From: Streptomyces sp. T12
Lineage (GTDB): Bacteria > Actinomycetota > Actinomycetes > Streptomycetales > Streptomycetaceae
NCBI RefSeq assembly: GCF_028736035.1
Contig: NZ_CP117866.1
Location: 5,084,001 to 5,148,000, forward strand
Direction of reading: 5' to 3'
DNA: 64,000 nucleotides
In this document: positions 45,211-52,353 of the stretch, piece after piece
How positions within the stretch are numbered: the stretch's first letter is position 1
Layout: each line of letters opens with the position of its first letter
The notes under the pieces: model-generated
What the model was told of the DNA's origin: nothing
What the model saw: the letters and a program-made list of their open reading frames with translations, nothing else
Databases searched by the model: none
Position numbers and translations under genes: made by a program

Positions 45211-47261
45211 ACGACTTCCAGGACGGGGGCTCGGTGCACCAGATCGTCTTCCGCTGGGACGGCAACCACGGCCGCCAGGACACCGGCATGAACGCCGTCG
45301 CCCACTCCTGCGACGCCGAGCGCGCCGAGGAACTGGGCCGGGAACTGCGCCCGTTGCTGTGGGTGTCCGGCGCGGCGGCCGCCCGGCCGAGCGTCGTACG
45401 CACGCTGTCCCGGGACGGCGTCGTCCTCCTCGTCCAGCGCTGGCCCACCACCGACCGGGGCGGACGGCCCAGCACGATCAGCCACGTGCTGGTCGGGGAT
45501 CGGGGGACCCTGACGGTCGATCGGTGCCTCGGGCTCGCCTACCGCGGCGGCTGGCGCAAACAGGAGAAGGCGGAGCAGGCGTCCGGGACGCTTTCCGAGT
45601 TCGACCGCGCGGACCTCGAGGAGCTGGCGTGGAGCCGGCTGCCGGACATGCTGGAGCGGCTGCCGGAGGTCGAGCACGCGCTGATCCTGGCCACGGCGGA
45701 GTTGCTGCGCGATCCAAAGCAGCGGGTGTCGCTGCTGCTGGAGGAGAGGACACCGCGCGACTGGCCGACGCCGGACGCGGTTCCGGTGGTCTATCTCGGG
45801 CTGTTCCTGATCTTCGGGACCTGGCTGAAGCAGACGTGGACGTTCGCCACGTACGACACGGTGGACAGCCATCCCCTGCAGCTGATGTCCGTCCCGCGCT
45901 GGGAGCCGGACGCGGGCGGCTCCGGCCCGCTGGCCCGGATCATGGGGCGCAGGGAGGCCAACCCCCGGTTCGAGCAGAAGGCGGCGCTGCAACTGGTGAG
46001 GCACCTCCTGTCCCATCCAGAGGCACCTGCGGGCCTACCGCAGCTGGTCAAGGAACTCCCCGACGGTGCGTCCCTGGACTGGGAACGGCGCCGCGCCCGG
46101 CTCAAGGAGATCCTCGGCGCGGACCGCACACCCCCGGCCGGCACGAGGATCCCCTCACGCGCGCCGCGAGCGGGGGAGCCGGGCCCGGCTCCGACCCGGG
46201 ACCGGGACCGGGACCGGGACCGGGACCGGGACCGGGACCTGCAACGGAACGAGGATCGGGGACGGGACGGGGACCAGGCATGGGACAGGGGCCAGGAACG
46301 GGACGGGGACCAGCACTGGGACCGGGGCGGGGAGCCGACCCGAGCCGCGATCGCCTCGGAGCCGTACCGGGCCTCGTCCTCGGAACCATTCGCGGAGCCG
46401 TACGCGGAGCGGTACGCGGAACCATTCGCGGAGCCGTACGCGAACCCCGCCCCCACACCCCGCCCGCCGAACACCCCTGCGCAGCCCCTCCACCCGCCCG
46501 CCTACAGCCCGAACGGCCATGAGGCACACAACCTCCGCCGGAACCTCTGCGCCTACCGGCGCGGCGACGTCATGGGGCAGAGCGTCCTGCTGACGGAGCT
46601 GCGCAGGCAGCCCGACGAACTGCTCCTGCACGAACTGCGCTCGGGCGAACTTCCACCCGAATCCGTCGAGTTGGTACTGGACGTGCTGGGCGACCCCCAC
46701 CGCGTCCAGGCGCGTCCACTGAACCTGCAGCAGGAGCTGTGCGCGGAGGTGCTCCGCAACGACTTGTACTTCACGCCGCACGGACCGGGCGCGGAAGGCA
46801 GGTCGGGAGCGGACCGGGCCTCCCGAGCGGCGTACCTCTTCACCTGGGCCGTCGCCCCACATGTCCGGGAGGAGCGCCATCTGCCCGAACTGCGGTCTCT
46901 GCTGTACCGCTTGAGCCGGGACACCCACCCCACCACGGGCAACTGGCTCCGGCAGAGCATCATCGAACCGCCGAACGGCCAGGTCCCCGACCTGCCACCG
47001 GACCTGTGGAGCCGGCTTCTGGGAAACGCGCTGCTCCGGGCCGAAAGACCGCCGTCCACGACGCCATCGCCCCAGGCTCCCCCGTCGCCCCGCACCGCCC
47101 CGGCGCCCATGGCACCCCCGCAGCCACCGGACGTCACGCCGGACCCGACCGGCATCACAGCCCGGCTCTCCGACCTGATCAACAAACCGAGCTGCTTCCT
47201 CGGGCTCCTCCTCGTTCTGGGCGTCGTGCTGGTGGGGCTGGTGCTGATGCTCTTCCTCTGA
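45207..47261 (+). CDS. GTPase-associated membrane protein (GAP1-like)
   Basis: 684 residues. The N-terminal ~250 (VHQIVFRWDGNHGRQDTGMN, RPLLWVSGAAAARPSVVR, TISHVLVG) resemble the GTPase-associated protein 1 family that accompanies double-GTPase genes, as I recall it. A hexanucleotide repeat (46195-46240) encodes an (RD)n linker near residue 330-345, then Tyr/Pro-rich EPYAER repeats. The C-terminal conserved part ends in a single transmembrane helix (LGLLLVLGVVLVGLVLMLFL), so the protein is tail-anchored. Last gene of the cluster; it overlaps the GTPase gene. Confidence 0.8.
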   Translation: MNDFQDGGSVHQIVFRWDGNHGRQDTGMNAVAHSCDAERAEELGRELRPLLWVSGAAAARPSVVRTLSRDGVVLLVQRWPTTDRGGRPSTISHVLVGDRGTLTVDRCLGLAYRGGWRKQEKAEQASGTLSEFDRADLEELAWSRLPDMLERLPEVEHALILATAELLRDPKQRVSLLLEERTPRDWPTPDAVPVVYLGLFLIFGTWLKQTWTFATYDTVDSHPLQLMSVPRWEPDAGGSGPLARIMGRREANPRFEQKAALQLVRHLLSHPEAPAGLPQLVKELPDGASLDWERRRARLKEILGADRTPPAGTRIPSRAPRAGEPGPAPTRDRDRDRDRDRDRDLQRNEDRGRDGDQAWDRGQERDGDQHWDRGGEPTRAAIASEPYRASSSEPFAEPYAERYAEPFAEPYANPAPTPRPPNTPAQPLHPPAYSPNGHEAHNLRRNLCAYRRGDVMGQSVLLTELRRQPDELLLHELRSGELPPESVELVLDVLGDPHRVQARPLNLQQELCAEVLRNDLYFTPHGPGAEGRSGADRASRAAYLFTWAVAPHVREERHLPELRSLLYRLSRDTHPTTGNWLRQSIIEPPNGQVPDLPPDLWSRLLGNALLRAERPPSTTPSPQAPPSPRTAPAPMAPPQPPDVTPDPTGITARLSDLINKPSCFLGLLLVLGVVLVGLVLMLFL
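46195..46240. repeat. CGGGAC hexanucleotide repeat
   Basis: About seven and a half perfect copies of CGGGAC encode RDRDRD. Degenerate copies continue to about 46325. Being a multiple of three, unit slippage would change linker length without a frameshift. Confidence 0.85.
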
Positions 47262-47591
47262 CGTCAGAAGATCACTCCGCAATAGGCAAGCAGCCTCGGT
47301 TCCCCTGAGCGGCGAACTGAGCGGACTTGGCCATCAAGCCCGCCCGGATCTCATCGTCGCCGGTCACAATCCCGCCAGGGCCGAATCACTGGACCGAACT
47401 CGTCTCCATCAAGGCGCCACCTTTCCTGAATGGGAGGGGCGGCGCCTCAGCCATTCGGACCTGTTGTGACCGGGAGCCTTTACCTCAAGTCATGCTCAGT
47501 AAGGAGATCACTCCATCGAAGTGCACATGATCGGGTCGTAACGTTCTGGGCGTTCGGCCGCTTGACCAGCGGCCACTGACATGGGGGAAGC
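47262..47591. other. Intergenic region with one copy of a 52-bp duplicated segment
   Basis: 330 bases without a supported gene. 47282-47333 is repeated with few differences at 48887-48939. A ribosome site GGGGGAAG lies just before the next gene. No terminator was seen after the GTPase-associated gene. Confidence 0.55.
47282..47333. repeat. Copy 1 of a ~52-bp direct repeat
   Basis: Contains CGGTTCCCCTGAGCGG and AGCGGACTTGGCCA. Matches 48887-48939 at about 85 percent by eye. It marks the left end of the duplicated secreted-protein unit. Confidence 0.75.
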
Positions 47592-48305
47592 ATGGGCATA
47601 CGAATGCGCCGAACTGCCATCGCGTCCAGCACGGCACTGCTGCTCTGCCTCGGAGCAGTCGGGACAGCGAATGCGGATCAAGGAGTGTCGGCGTCGCCCG
47701 CCAGCGGAGCTGACCAGGCCGCAAGTGCGGACTCCAACACGGCAGAGGACACTGTCGTCGGCACCGCGCCTCCGCAGGAGCCCGAGGAACAGATCACCGA
47801 AGTTCCCGATGGCGCGGTCGACGACGAACCCACGTACACGGGCAAGCCGACCCCCGGCGACACGCCCAACCGCCCGGACTGCGGGGCGCCTGAGTTCGTG
47901 TACAAGCCCAAGTCGAAGAACGGGGATTACCACAAGGGTGTGGGTCCGACGAATTCGAACCACAACGGCACCTCCAGAACCGCCAGGTCGACGTTCACCT
48001 CGGAGGTAACGGGCGAGGTGGGGGTCGCCATCCAGGGCGAGCTCGAAACGTCAGTCAACAGGATGCTCGCCAGCATCAAGGCCAAGTTCAATGTCACCGT
48101 GACGGCGAAACTCACCGCCAAGCTCGGGAACTCGATCGCCGTGGACACTCCGCCCCACAAGACGACGAACGCCAAGTACGGCGTCTACCGGCTCAAGCAC
48201 ACAGGGGTCAGCTACGTGATTCACTCCAACTGCACAACCTCCCCCGAGAAGAAGGTTGTCAGCTACTCCCCCTGGAAGGTTGGCTGGGCCCTGTGGGAAA
48301 GCTGA
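47592..48305 (+). CDS. Secreted beta-rich protein, pore-former-like (tentative)
   Basis: 237 residues. Signal peptide MGIRMRRTAIASSTALLL with cleavage at TANA near residue 28. Residues 30-95 are acidic and Pro-rich, then come alternating amphipathic strands rich in Ser/Thr (SEVTGEVGVAIQGELETSVN, NVTVTAKLTAKLGNSI), a pattern like the insertion region of aerolysin-type beta-pore proteins. No family is certain. One Cys pair (CGAPEF and NCTTS) could bond. GGGGGAAG precedes the ATG. Its stop overlaps the lipoprotein start by 13 bases. A second, broken copy lies at 48946-49583. Confidence 0.7.
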   Translation: MGIRMRRTAIASSTALLLCLGAVGTANADQGVSASPASGADQAASADSNTAEDTVVGTAPPQEPEEQITEVPDGAVDDEPTYTGKPTPGDTPNRPDCGAPEFVYKPKSKNGDYHKGVGPTNSNHNGTSRTARSTFTSEVTGEVGVAIQGELETSVNRMLASIKAKFNVTVTAKLTAKLGNSIAVDTPPHKTTNAKYGVYRLKHTGVSYVIHSNCTTSPEKKVVSYSPWKVGWALWES

Positions 48306-48781
48306 GGAAGCTCACTGTCATCGGGGGAATCGCAGCGGTAGTTGCGTTGGCGGGCTGCACCAGCGACAAGGACCAGGCCACGCCCTCTCCTCACACGCCG
48401 TCACCCCGGTCCACGACCTCTCCGACAGGCTCGCCGGCGTCAGACCGTGCCGAGCACGTACCCGGGGAGACCGTGACCAAAGCGCCGGTCCTTCCAGACG
48501 GAGAGGTCGTAGCGCAGGCCGTGAACGCTACCGGCAACCGCGAGATGGACATCCGCGGCGGAATCAAGACCGGGCCCATGTCAGTCCTCGTGAATTGCCA
48601 GGGCCAGGGAACACTGACCGTCTCCGTGGAACCCGTCGGGTTGAGTTTTCCCCTCGAATGCGTGGATGGAGAGGTCAGCAGCACCTTCAACCAGCTGTCC
48701 CTGAAGCGCGCCCGTGATCACGGCACCGTGAGCGTGACTGCCCCGTCCAGCGTCCGCTGGGCACTCACCGTCGGACGGTAG
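48293..48781 (+). CDS. Lipoprotein of unknown function, copy 1
   Basis: 162 residues. Type II signal with lipobox LAGC (Cys near residue 22), then a Ser/Thr/Pro linker and a small beta domain with two Cys (VNCQGQGTL and LECVDGEV). GTG start inside the end of the upstream gene, implying coupled translation. Paralogue of the lipoprotein at 49662. Likely partner of the adjacent secreted protein. Confidence 0.8.
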   Translation: MGKLRKLTVIGGIAAVVALAGCTSDKDQATPSPHTPSPRSTTSPTGSPASDRAEHVPGETVTKAPVLPDGEVVAQAVNATGNREMDIRGGIKTGPMSVLVNCQGQGTLTVSVEPVGLSFPLECVDGEVSSTFNQLSLKRARDHGTVSVTAPSSVRWALTVGR

Positions 48782-48786
48782 ACGAC

Positions 48787-48821
48787 CGGGGTTCGGCAAT
48801 CGCGACGACTGCCGAACCCCG
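48787..48821 (+). terminator. Terminator after the first lipoprotein
   Basis: A 12-bp perfect stem CGGGGTTCGGCA/TGCCGAACCCCG, 11-nt loop, followed by TTT. Confidence 0.75.
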
Positions 48822-48886
48822 TTTCACGGAGGCAGGCTCAAACCGCTCCACCTCAGACCGGATCCCCGAAACAGTCTCAGCCTGCG

Positions 48887-48939
48887 ATAGGCAGACCGAC
48901 CCGGTTCCCCTGAGCGGGCGAACTCAGCGGACTTGGCCA
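48887..48939. repeat. Copy 2 of the ~52-bp direct repeat
   Basis: Mirrors 47282-47333 and runs directly into the methyltransferase-like fragment of the adjacent pseudogene. Confidence 0.75.
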
Positions 48940-49583
48940 GGCGGCGTGCTCGTGTTCTCCCAGCCACCGGCGATCCCCGGCGCGTACGGCCCGCAGGGCA
49001 TGTACAAGGGCGGCTTCGCGGGCAAGGCCATGTTCACCTACCGCTACAGCTACCGCCCTGCGGTGTGGGAGCGCCTGCTGACGCGGGCCGGTTTCGCCTC
49101 GGCCGAGGCGCGCGTGCTCGACGCGCCGGAGCCCGGCGACGAGTTGTTCCCCGACGGGCCGATCTGCGACAGGCAACAGTTCGTGCGCGTCACCAACAAC
49201 ACGAAGAACACGATGTCCGTCAAGTACAGGACTTCGTGAAAAACGACCTGTCCTACGCGGTCGACTTCAAGTTCGCGTCCAAGAAGTCGGGCACGACGAC
49301 CATGGGTGCGTCGATCAACATCAGTGGCTCGGTCAAGGTGTTGTGGCTCGGCAAGTTGGAGGTCGACGTCAACGGCAGCGTCAGTAAGAGTTGGACATCT
49401 GAGCTCGGCATCGAGACCGGCGGCAAGGTGAAGGCTCGCTCAACGGTCAAGGGTGACTACGGCATCATGAAGGAGAACGTGTATGGCTACGTCGCGACGC
49501 AGTACAGCAACTGCAAGATCAGCGACAAGCAATACATGAGCGTATGGGCTCCGTATCGCGAGGGTTGGCGCATCTACAGCTGA
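48935..49583 (+). pseudogene. Frameshifted secreted-protein paralogue fused to a methyltransferase C-terminal fragment
   Basis: The first part (to about 49140) reads PGGVLVFSQPPAIPGAYGPQ and later WERLLTRAGFASAEARVLDA. That is the C-terminal end of a class I SAM methyltransferase, with no upstream domain. It passes in frame into ICDRQQFVRVTNNTKNTMSV, then a stop near 49237. One frame over, translation continues as VKNDLSYAVDFKFASKK to WAPYREGWRIYS at 49583, which resembles the secreted protein at 47592 (same ending motif GW, strands, NC). A one-base deletion near 49235 explains it. It has lost its signal peptide. No functional product expected. Confidence 0.75.
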
Positions 49584-49661
49584 CCCGCACGCTGCGATTT
49601 GAGCGCCTCGTCGTGACCGTTGGCACCAGGGCGCGTCCCACTTACCTCAAGGAGTCATCGC

Positions 49662-50117
49662 ATGCGCCGACATGTTGCCGCGCCGGTCCTGCTGGCCTCT
49701 CTGATCTCGGCGTGCGCCGCTAACAATGGCGACGTCGGCTCGCAGGCCCCGGCCTCTTCGCCGTCGAGCACTACAGCGGCGAACCCCAGCAAGGCCCCCC
49801 GAGACCCCCTGGCCCTTCCAGAGAAGCCTGATTTCCTGCTCCCGGTGACCAATGGCACGGACAGCCGCACGTTGCCGGTGTTCATGCCGACCGAGAAGGT
49901 CTACACCATCCACGCCCTCTGTACGGGTAAGGGCGCCATGACAATTCAGTACGGGCCCAAGGATTCAGACCCTTCCAAGATCACATGCGGTGACCCGGTC
50001 ACCATCGGACGCGTCTACACCGCGCCCAGCGAGCAGAAGCACCTGTCCGTAAAGGTCAACGGCACCGATGTGCACTGGTCCATGGCCATCCTGTCTGGCA
50101 CTCACGCCATGTTATGA
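49662..50117 (+). CDS. Lipoprotein of unknown function, copy 2
   Basis: 151 residues. The ATG at 49662 follows AAGGAG. Lipobox ISAC (Cys near residue 18), a Ser/Pro linker, then a beta domain with ALCTGKGAMTIQ and KITCGDPV, matching the two-Cys domain of the first lipoprotein. The last sense codon is TTA (50112), the rare codon read by the bldA tRNA in Streptomyces, so expression may be development dependent. It ends just before the tRNA-Arg-like repeat. Confidence 0.8.
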   Translation: MRRHVAAPVLLASLISACAANNGDVGSQAPASSPSSTTAANPSKAPRDPLALPEKPDFLLPVTNGTDSRTLPVFMPTEKVYTIHALCTGKGAMTIQYGPKDSDPSKITCGDPVTIGRVYTAPSEQKHLSVKVNGTDVHWSMAILSGTHAML

Positions 50118-50140
50118 CCGAAGGCGGTACTGCTCCGAAT

Positions 50141-50284
50141 GACGGCAACGCTGACGGCAACGACGGCACACGGGAACCGACGATCACGAGCGTCAGCGAC
50201 CAGCCCGGAAGAAGGCGGAGCCCTCGCCTGACAAGCTGCGCGATCCTTCGGATCGGAAGGTTGCAGGTTCGAATCCTGCCGAGT
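50141..50284 (+). repeat. Island repeat R1 with tRNA-Arg-like 3' half
   Basis: A GACGGCAACGACGGCACAC-type segment, CGATCACGAGCGTCAGCGA and AAGCTG-GCGATCC lead into GGATCGGAAGG, GCAGGTTCGAATCCTGC and CGAGTGCA. That is the anticodon-loop-to-3'-end half of an actinobacterial tRNA-Arg. The 5' half and D arm are absent. It is repeated at 54315 (partly) and 55190. It looks like an attachment-site scar. Confidence 0.65.
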
Positions 50285-50291
50285 GCACACA

Positions 50292-50332
50292 GGTCAAAGG
50301 CCCCTTGGGATCACCCCAAGGGGCCTTTGACC
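50292..50332 (+). terminator. Terminator after the tRNA-like sequence R1
   Basis: An 18-bp perfect stem (GGTCAAAGGCCCCTTGGG and complement) immediately after the tRNA-like 3' end, as at real tRNA loci. Confidence 0.75.
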
Positions 50333-50451
50333 TCAGCGGTTGACATCAACGCGGTGGGAAATGGCGCTCAGTCCTTGGCGTCCGGCTCTGTCTCGCCCTC
50401 CGAATTCTGGTTCAGCCGCGCGAGAGACGCCGGATGAACCGGGGCTTGGGA

Positions 50452-51288
50452 TCAGCTCAGGGCTGCACCCACCTCGTAGATGGTGGGCCGATCCCCGGGA
50501 GCATGGCTGAGCATCGCGTCGATCAACTTGCCCAGCTCACCAGGCGCCTTCACCGGCCGACGCCGACCGTTCGCCACGGCCTCCCTCTGCACGGGGCGCG
50601 GAGCGTGGTCCGGGTACTCGACAGCCCGCCAGCCCGTGGCTGAGATCAGCAAGGTAGCGCCGAGTGCGTAGATGTCGGCTTCCTGTGTCGGCTCGGCCTC
50701 TCCGGTGTCGAGCACGCTGCGGGAGATCTCCGGTGCCTCGTAGTGGACGAGGCAGCCGCGGAACGGGAAGTCGTACCCCTCGGGCACGCTTCCGCCTCGG
50801 GCAAGGGCAAGGTCGATGAGGTACGTCCGCTCCGGCCCGACGATGAAGTGAGCGGGCTGCACATCACCGTGTGCCCAACCCTGGGAGTGGAGTTCGGCCA
50901 GCGCCTCGACGCAGCCCAGCGCCACGCTGATGTGCGGGGCGATGGTGGAGTCTGGCCGGCGGCAGGGCTCCCACAGTCGGTACAGGTCCGGCCCCTCACG
51001 CCACGGCTGGAAGTTCCACGTCCCGTGGTCCCACTCGCCGTACGCGAAGTCAGCGAACCCGAGGCGGTACAGCACAGCACCCTCGCGCGCAGGCGCAAGA
51101 GCAGTCCAGGGCTGGGCGGGCCAGTCGGCCGTGGCTTCGATCGGATAGCCGACTTTCACGGCGTGGTGGCCCCGAGGGCCCTCCACCTCCCAGACCATGG
51201 AGCCCCGACGATTGAGCACCAGGCGCTGAGCCGTGGGCATGAGCGCGTCGAGCACCACGATCGGCAGTTCAGGGGTTGAGCCGGGCAA
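50452..51288 (-). CDS. Protein kinase-like phosphotransferase
   Basis: 278 residues. A kinase-like fold: N-lobe with HHAVKVGYPI (Lys), then the catalytic loop HGDVQPAHFIV (near residue 144, as in small bacterial kinases with H-G-D) and LIDLALARGG in place of DFG. The C-lobe has DIYALGATLLISATG. I chose the TTG at 51288, seven bases after AAGGAG, over longer frames without a ribosome site. No transmembrane segment. It may phosphorylate proteins or small molecules; substrate unknown. Last gene of a four-gene operon (52241 to 50452). Confidence 0.82.
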   Translation of the reverse strand: MPGSTPELPIVVLDALMPTAQRLVLNRRGSMVWEVEGPRGHHAVKVGYPIEATADWPAQPWTALAPAREGAVLYRLGFADFAYGEWDHGTWNFQPWREGPDLYRLWEPCRRPDSTIAPHISVALGCVEALAELHSQGWAHGDVQPAHFIVGPERTYLIDLALARGGSVPEGYDFPFRGCLVHYEAPEISRSVLDTGEAEPTQEADIYALGATLLISATGWRAVEYPDHAPRPVQREAVANGRRRPVKAPGELGKLIDAMLSHAPGDRPTIYEVGAALS

Positions 51289-51358
51289 CTCGCTTCTCCT
51301 TCCGGGCGAACGCGGCCGACCACGAGTCGAGGCCGGCCGCGTCGCTGCTGTCGTGTTG

Positions 51359-51802
51359 CTACGCCTGTCCGTACGGTCGGCCGCAGTCCGAGTCACACTG
51401 CGCGAGGTTCGAGCCGTCCACGGTCCACAGCTCGTCGAAGACCATGAACCCGGCCGCCTTCATGGCGCGTGCCGATGTGGCGACCTTCTCAGGGTCCCGG
51501 GCCCCTCCGCCCGGCTTCGGGTTGTGGTGCAGGAAACGGCCCGCGTACCGTTCGCACAGCTCCGCGTACTCCTTCGTGTGCAGGATGAGCGCGTGCAGGC
51601 CGAGGTCCACGTCATCCGACGGGACCATGGGAACCGTGGCGGTGGCCGCCGTGACCAGGAACGCGACTGCCTGGTCCGCGATCCGCTCGGCACGCTCGGG
51701 CGACTGCTCGTTGTGGACGACCACGAAGCGGGCGAGGCTTTCGAACAGCTCCTCGCCAGCCACCGCGCGACCGGTCTTCTGATCGTTCGCCGTTGCCGTC
51801 AT
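51359..51802 (-). CDS. Conserved Streptomyces protein of unknown function
   Basis: 147 residues. ATG at 51802 behind AAGGAG. Predicted mostly helical (LFESLARFVVVHNEQSP, DLGLHALILHTKEYAELC), with a Cys-rich end (QCDSDCGRPYGQ). No known domain recognised. It sits between the small membrane peptide and the kinase-like gene, whose start is 70 bases downstream, so it may be a kinase partner or substrate. Confidence 0.75.
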   Translation of the reverse strand: MTATANDQKTGRAVAGEELFESLARFVVVHNEQSPERAERIADQAVAFLVTAATATVPMVPSDDVDLGLHALILHTKEYAELCERYAGRFLHHNPKPGGGARDPEKVATSARAMKAAGFMVFDELWTVDGSNLAQCDSDCGRPYGQA

Positions 51803-51900
51803 GCCAATACTCCTTGTGTGTGACGGTGCGTGGGTTGGATGGCCGGCCCCGAACGGGGAAGGGGGGAACCGGGGAATGGCACCCGTCCGGGGCGGCCCGT

Positions 51901-51999
51901 CTACTGGCCCATGGCGAGAGCCATGCCGATCACCAGGCCGCACGAGCCGCTGATCATGATCACGAACAGGACTCCTGCGTACCGGCCGATAACACGCAT
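51901..51999 (-). CDS. 32-residue membrane peptide
   Basis: MRVIGRYAGVLFVIMISG then a second hydrophobic half; essentially a single transmembrane helix of about 22 residues. ATG overlaps the stop of the upstream gene (TGATG), so it is coupled. Too short to identify by family; the arrangement is the only support. Confidence 0.55.
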   Translation of the reverse strand: MRVIGRYAGVLFVIMISGSCGLVIGMALAMGQ

Positions 52000-52241
52000 C
52001 ACAGTCCGTCCCGACTGTTGCCGTTCTTGATGGCCAGGCGTGCGCTCAGTTCCTCTCGCGCACTCGGCGGTTTCACGTCGTCCGGCATGGCATCCCACTC
52101 TGCGCCACCGCCGATCGGCCTTATCTGCACACGGCCGCCGACCTCACCCATGACGACGCCGATGCGGTTCCTGGCGGTGTCCTTCGCCAGTTCACCGATG
52201 TCTGGTCTGGTCTGCTGGTTGCTCGCCATGGAAAGGAGCAT
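51999..52241 (-). CDS. Small conserved Streptomyces protein, family member A
   Basis: 80 residues (76 if it starts at the ATG at 52229). Core GVVMGEVGGRVQIRPIGGGA and EWDAMPDDVKPPSAREELSA match the small protein at 58198 (GYAMGNEGPHVQLRPPGGGR, EWDAAPNEV). No function is known to me. First gene of the leftward operon and divergent from the TPR regulator across the operator at 52278. Confidence 0.72.
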   Translation of the reverse strand: MLLSMASNQQTRPDIGELAKDTARNRIGVVMGEVGGRVQIRPIGGGAEWDAMPDDVKPPSAREELSARLAIKNGNSRDGL

Positions 52242-52277
52242 CGCGATTCGGGGACCGCCGCCAAAAGGTCAGGCTGA

Positions 52278-52318
52278 TTACCCAACTTGGGTAACATCGC
52301 GGCAAGTAGATACCCAAC
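52278..52318. promoter_or_regulatory. Palindromic operator between divergent genes
   Basis: TTACCCAACTTGGGTAA (52278-52294) is an 8+1+8 perfect palindrome. A half site TACCCAAC follows at 52311-52318. It lies 38 bases upstream of the minus-strand operon start and 60 bases upstream of the TPR regulator ATG. Likely bound by that regulator to control both transcripts. Confidence 0.75.
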
Positions 52319-52353
52319 GACGTTGCGTAGCCCTCGCAGTGGGGAGCCACCCA

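Larger units (their letters stand above)
50118..50451. other. Intergenic region with repeat copy R1 and a tRNA-Arg 3' half
   Basis: It contains repeat R1 (50141-50284) ending in a tRNA-Arg-like 3' half, a strong terminator and nothing else coding. Confidence 0.6.

Noticed and set aside
50217..50284. R1 as a functional tRNA-Arg
   Set aside because: The T arm and anticodon-like loop are good, but the D arm is missing and the acceptor 5' strand pairs imperfectly. Better read as a 3' remnant.
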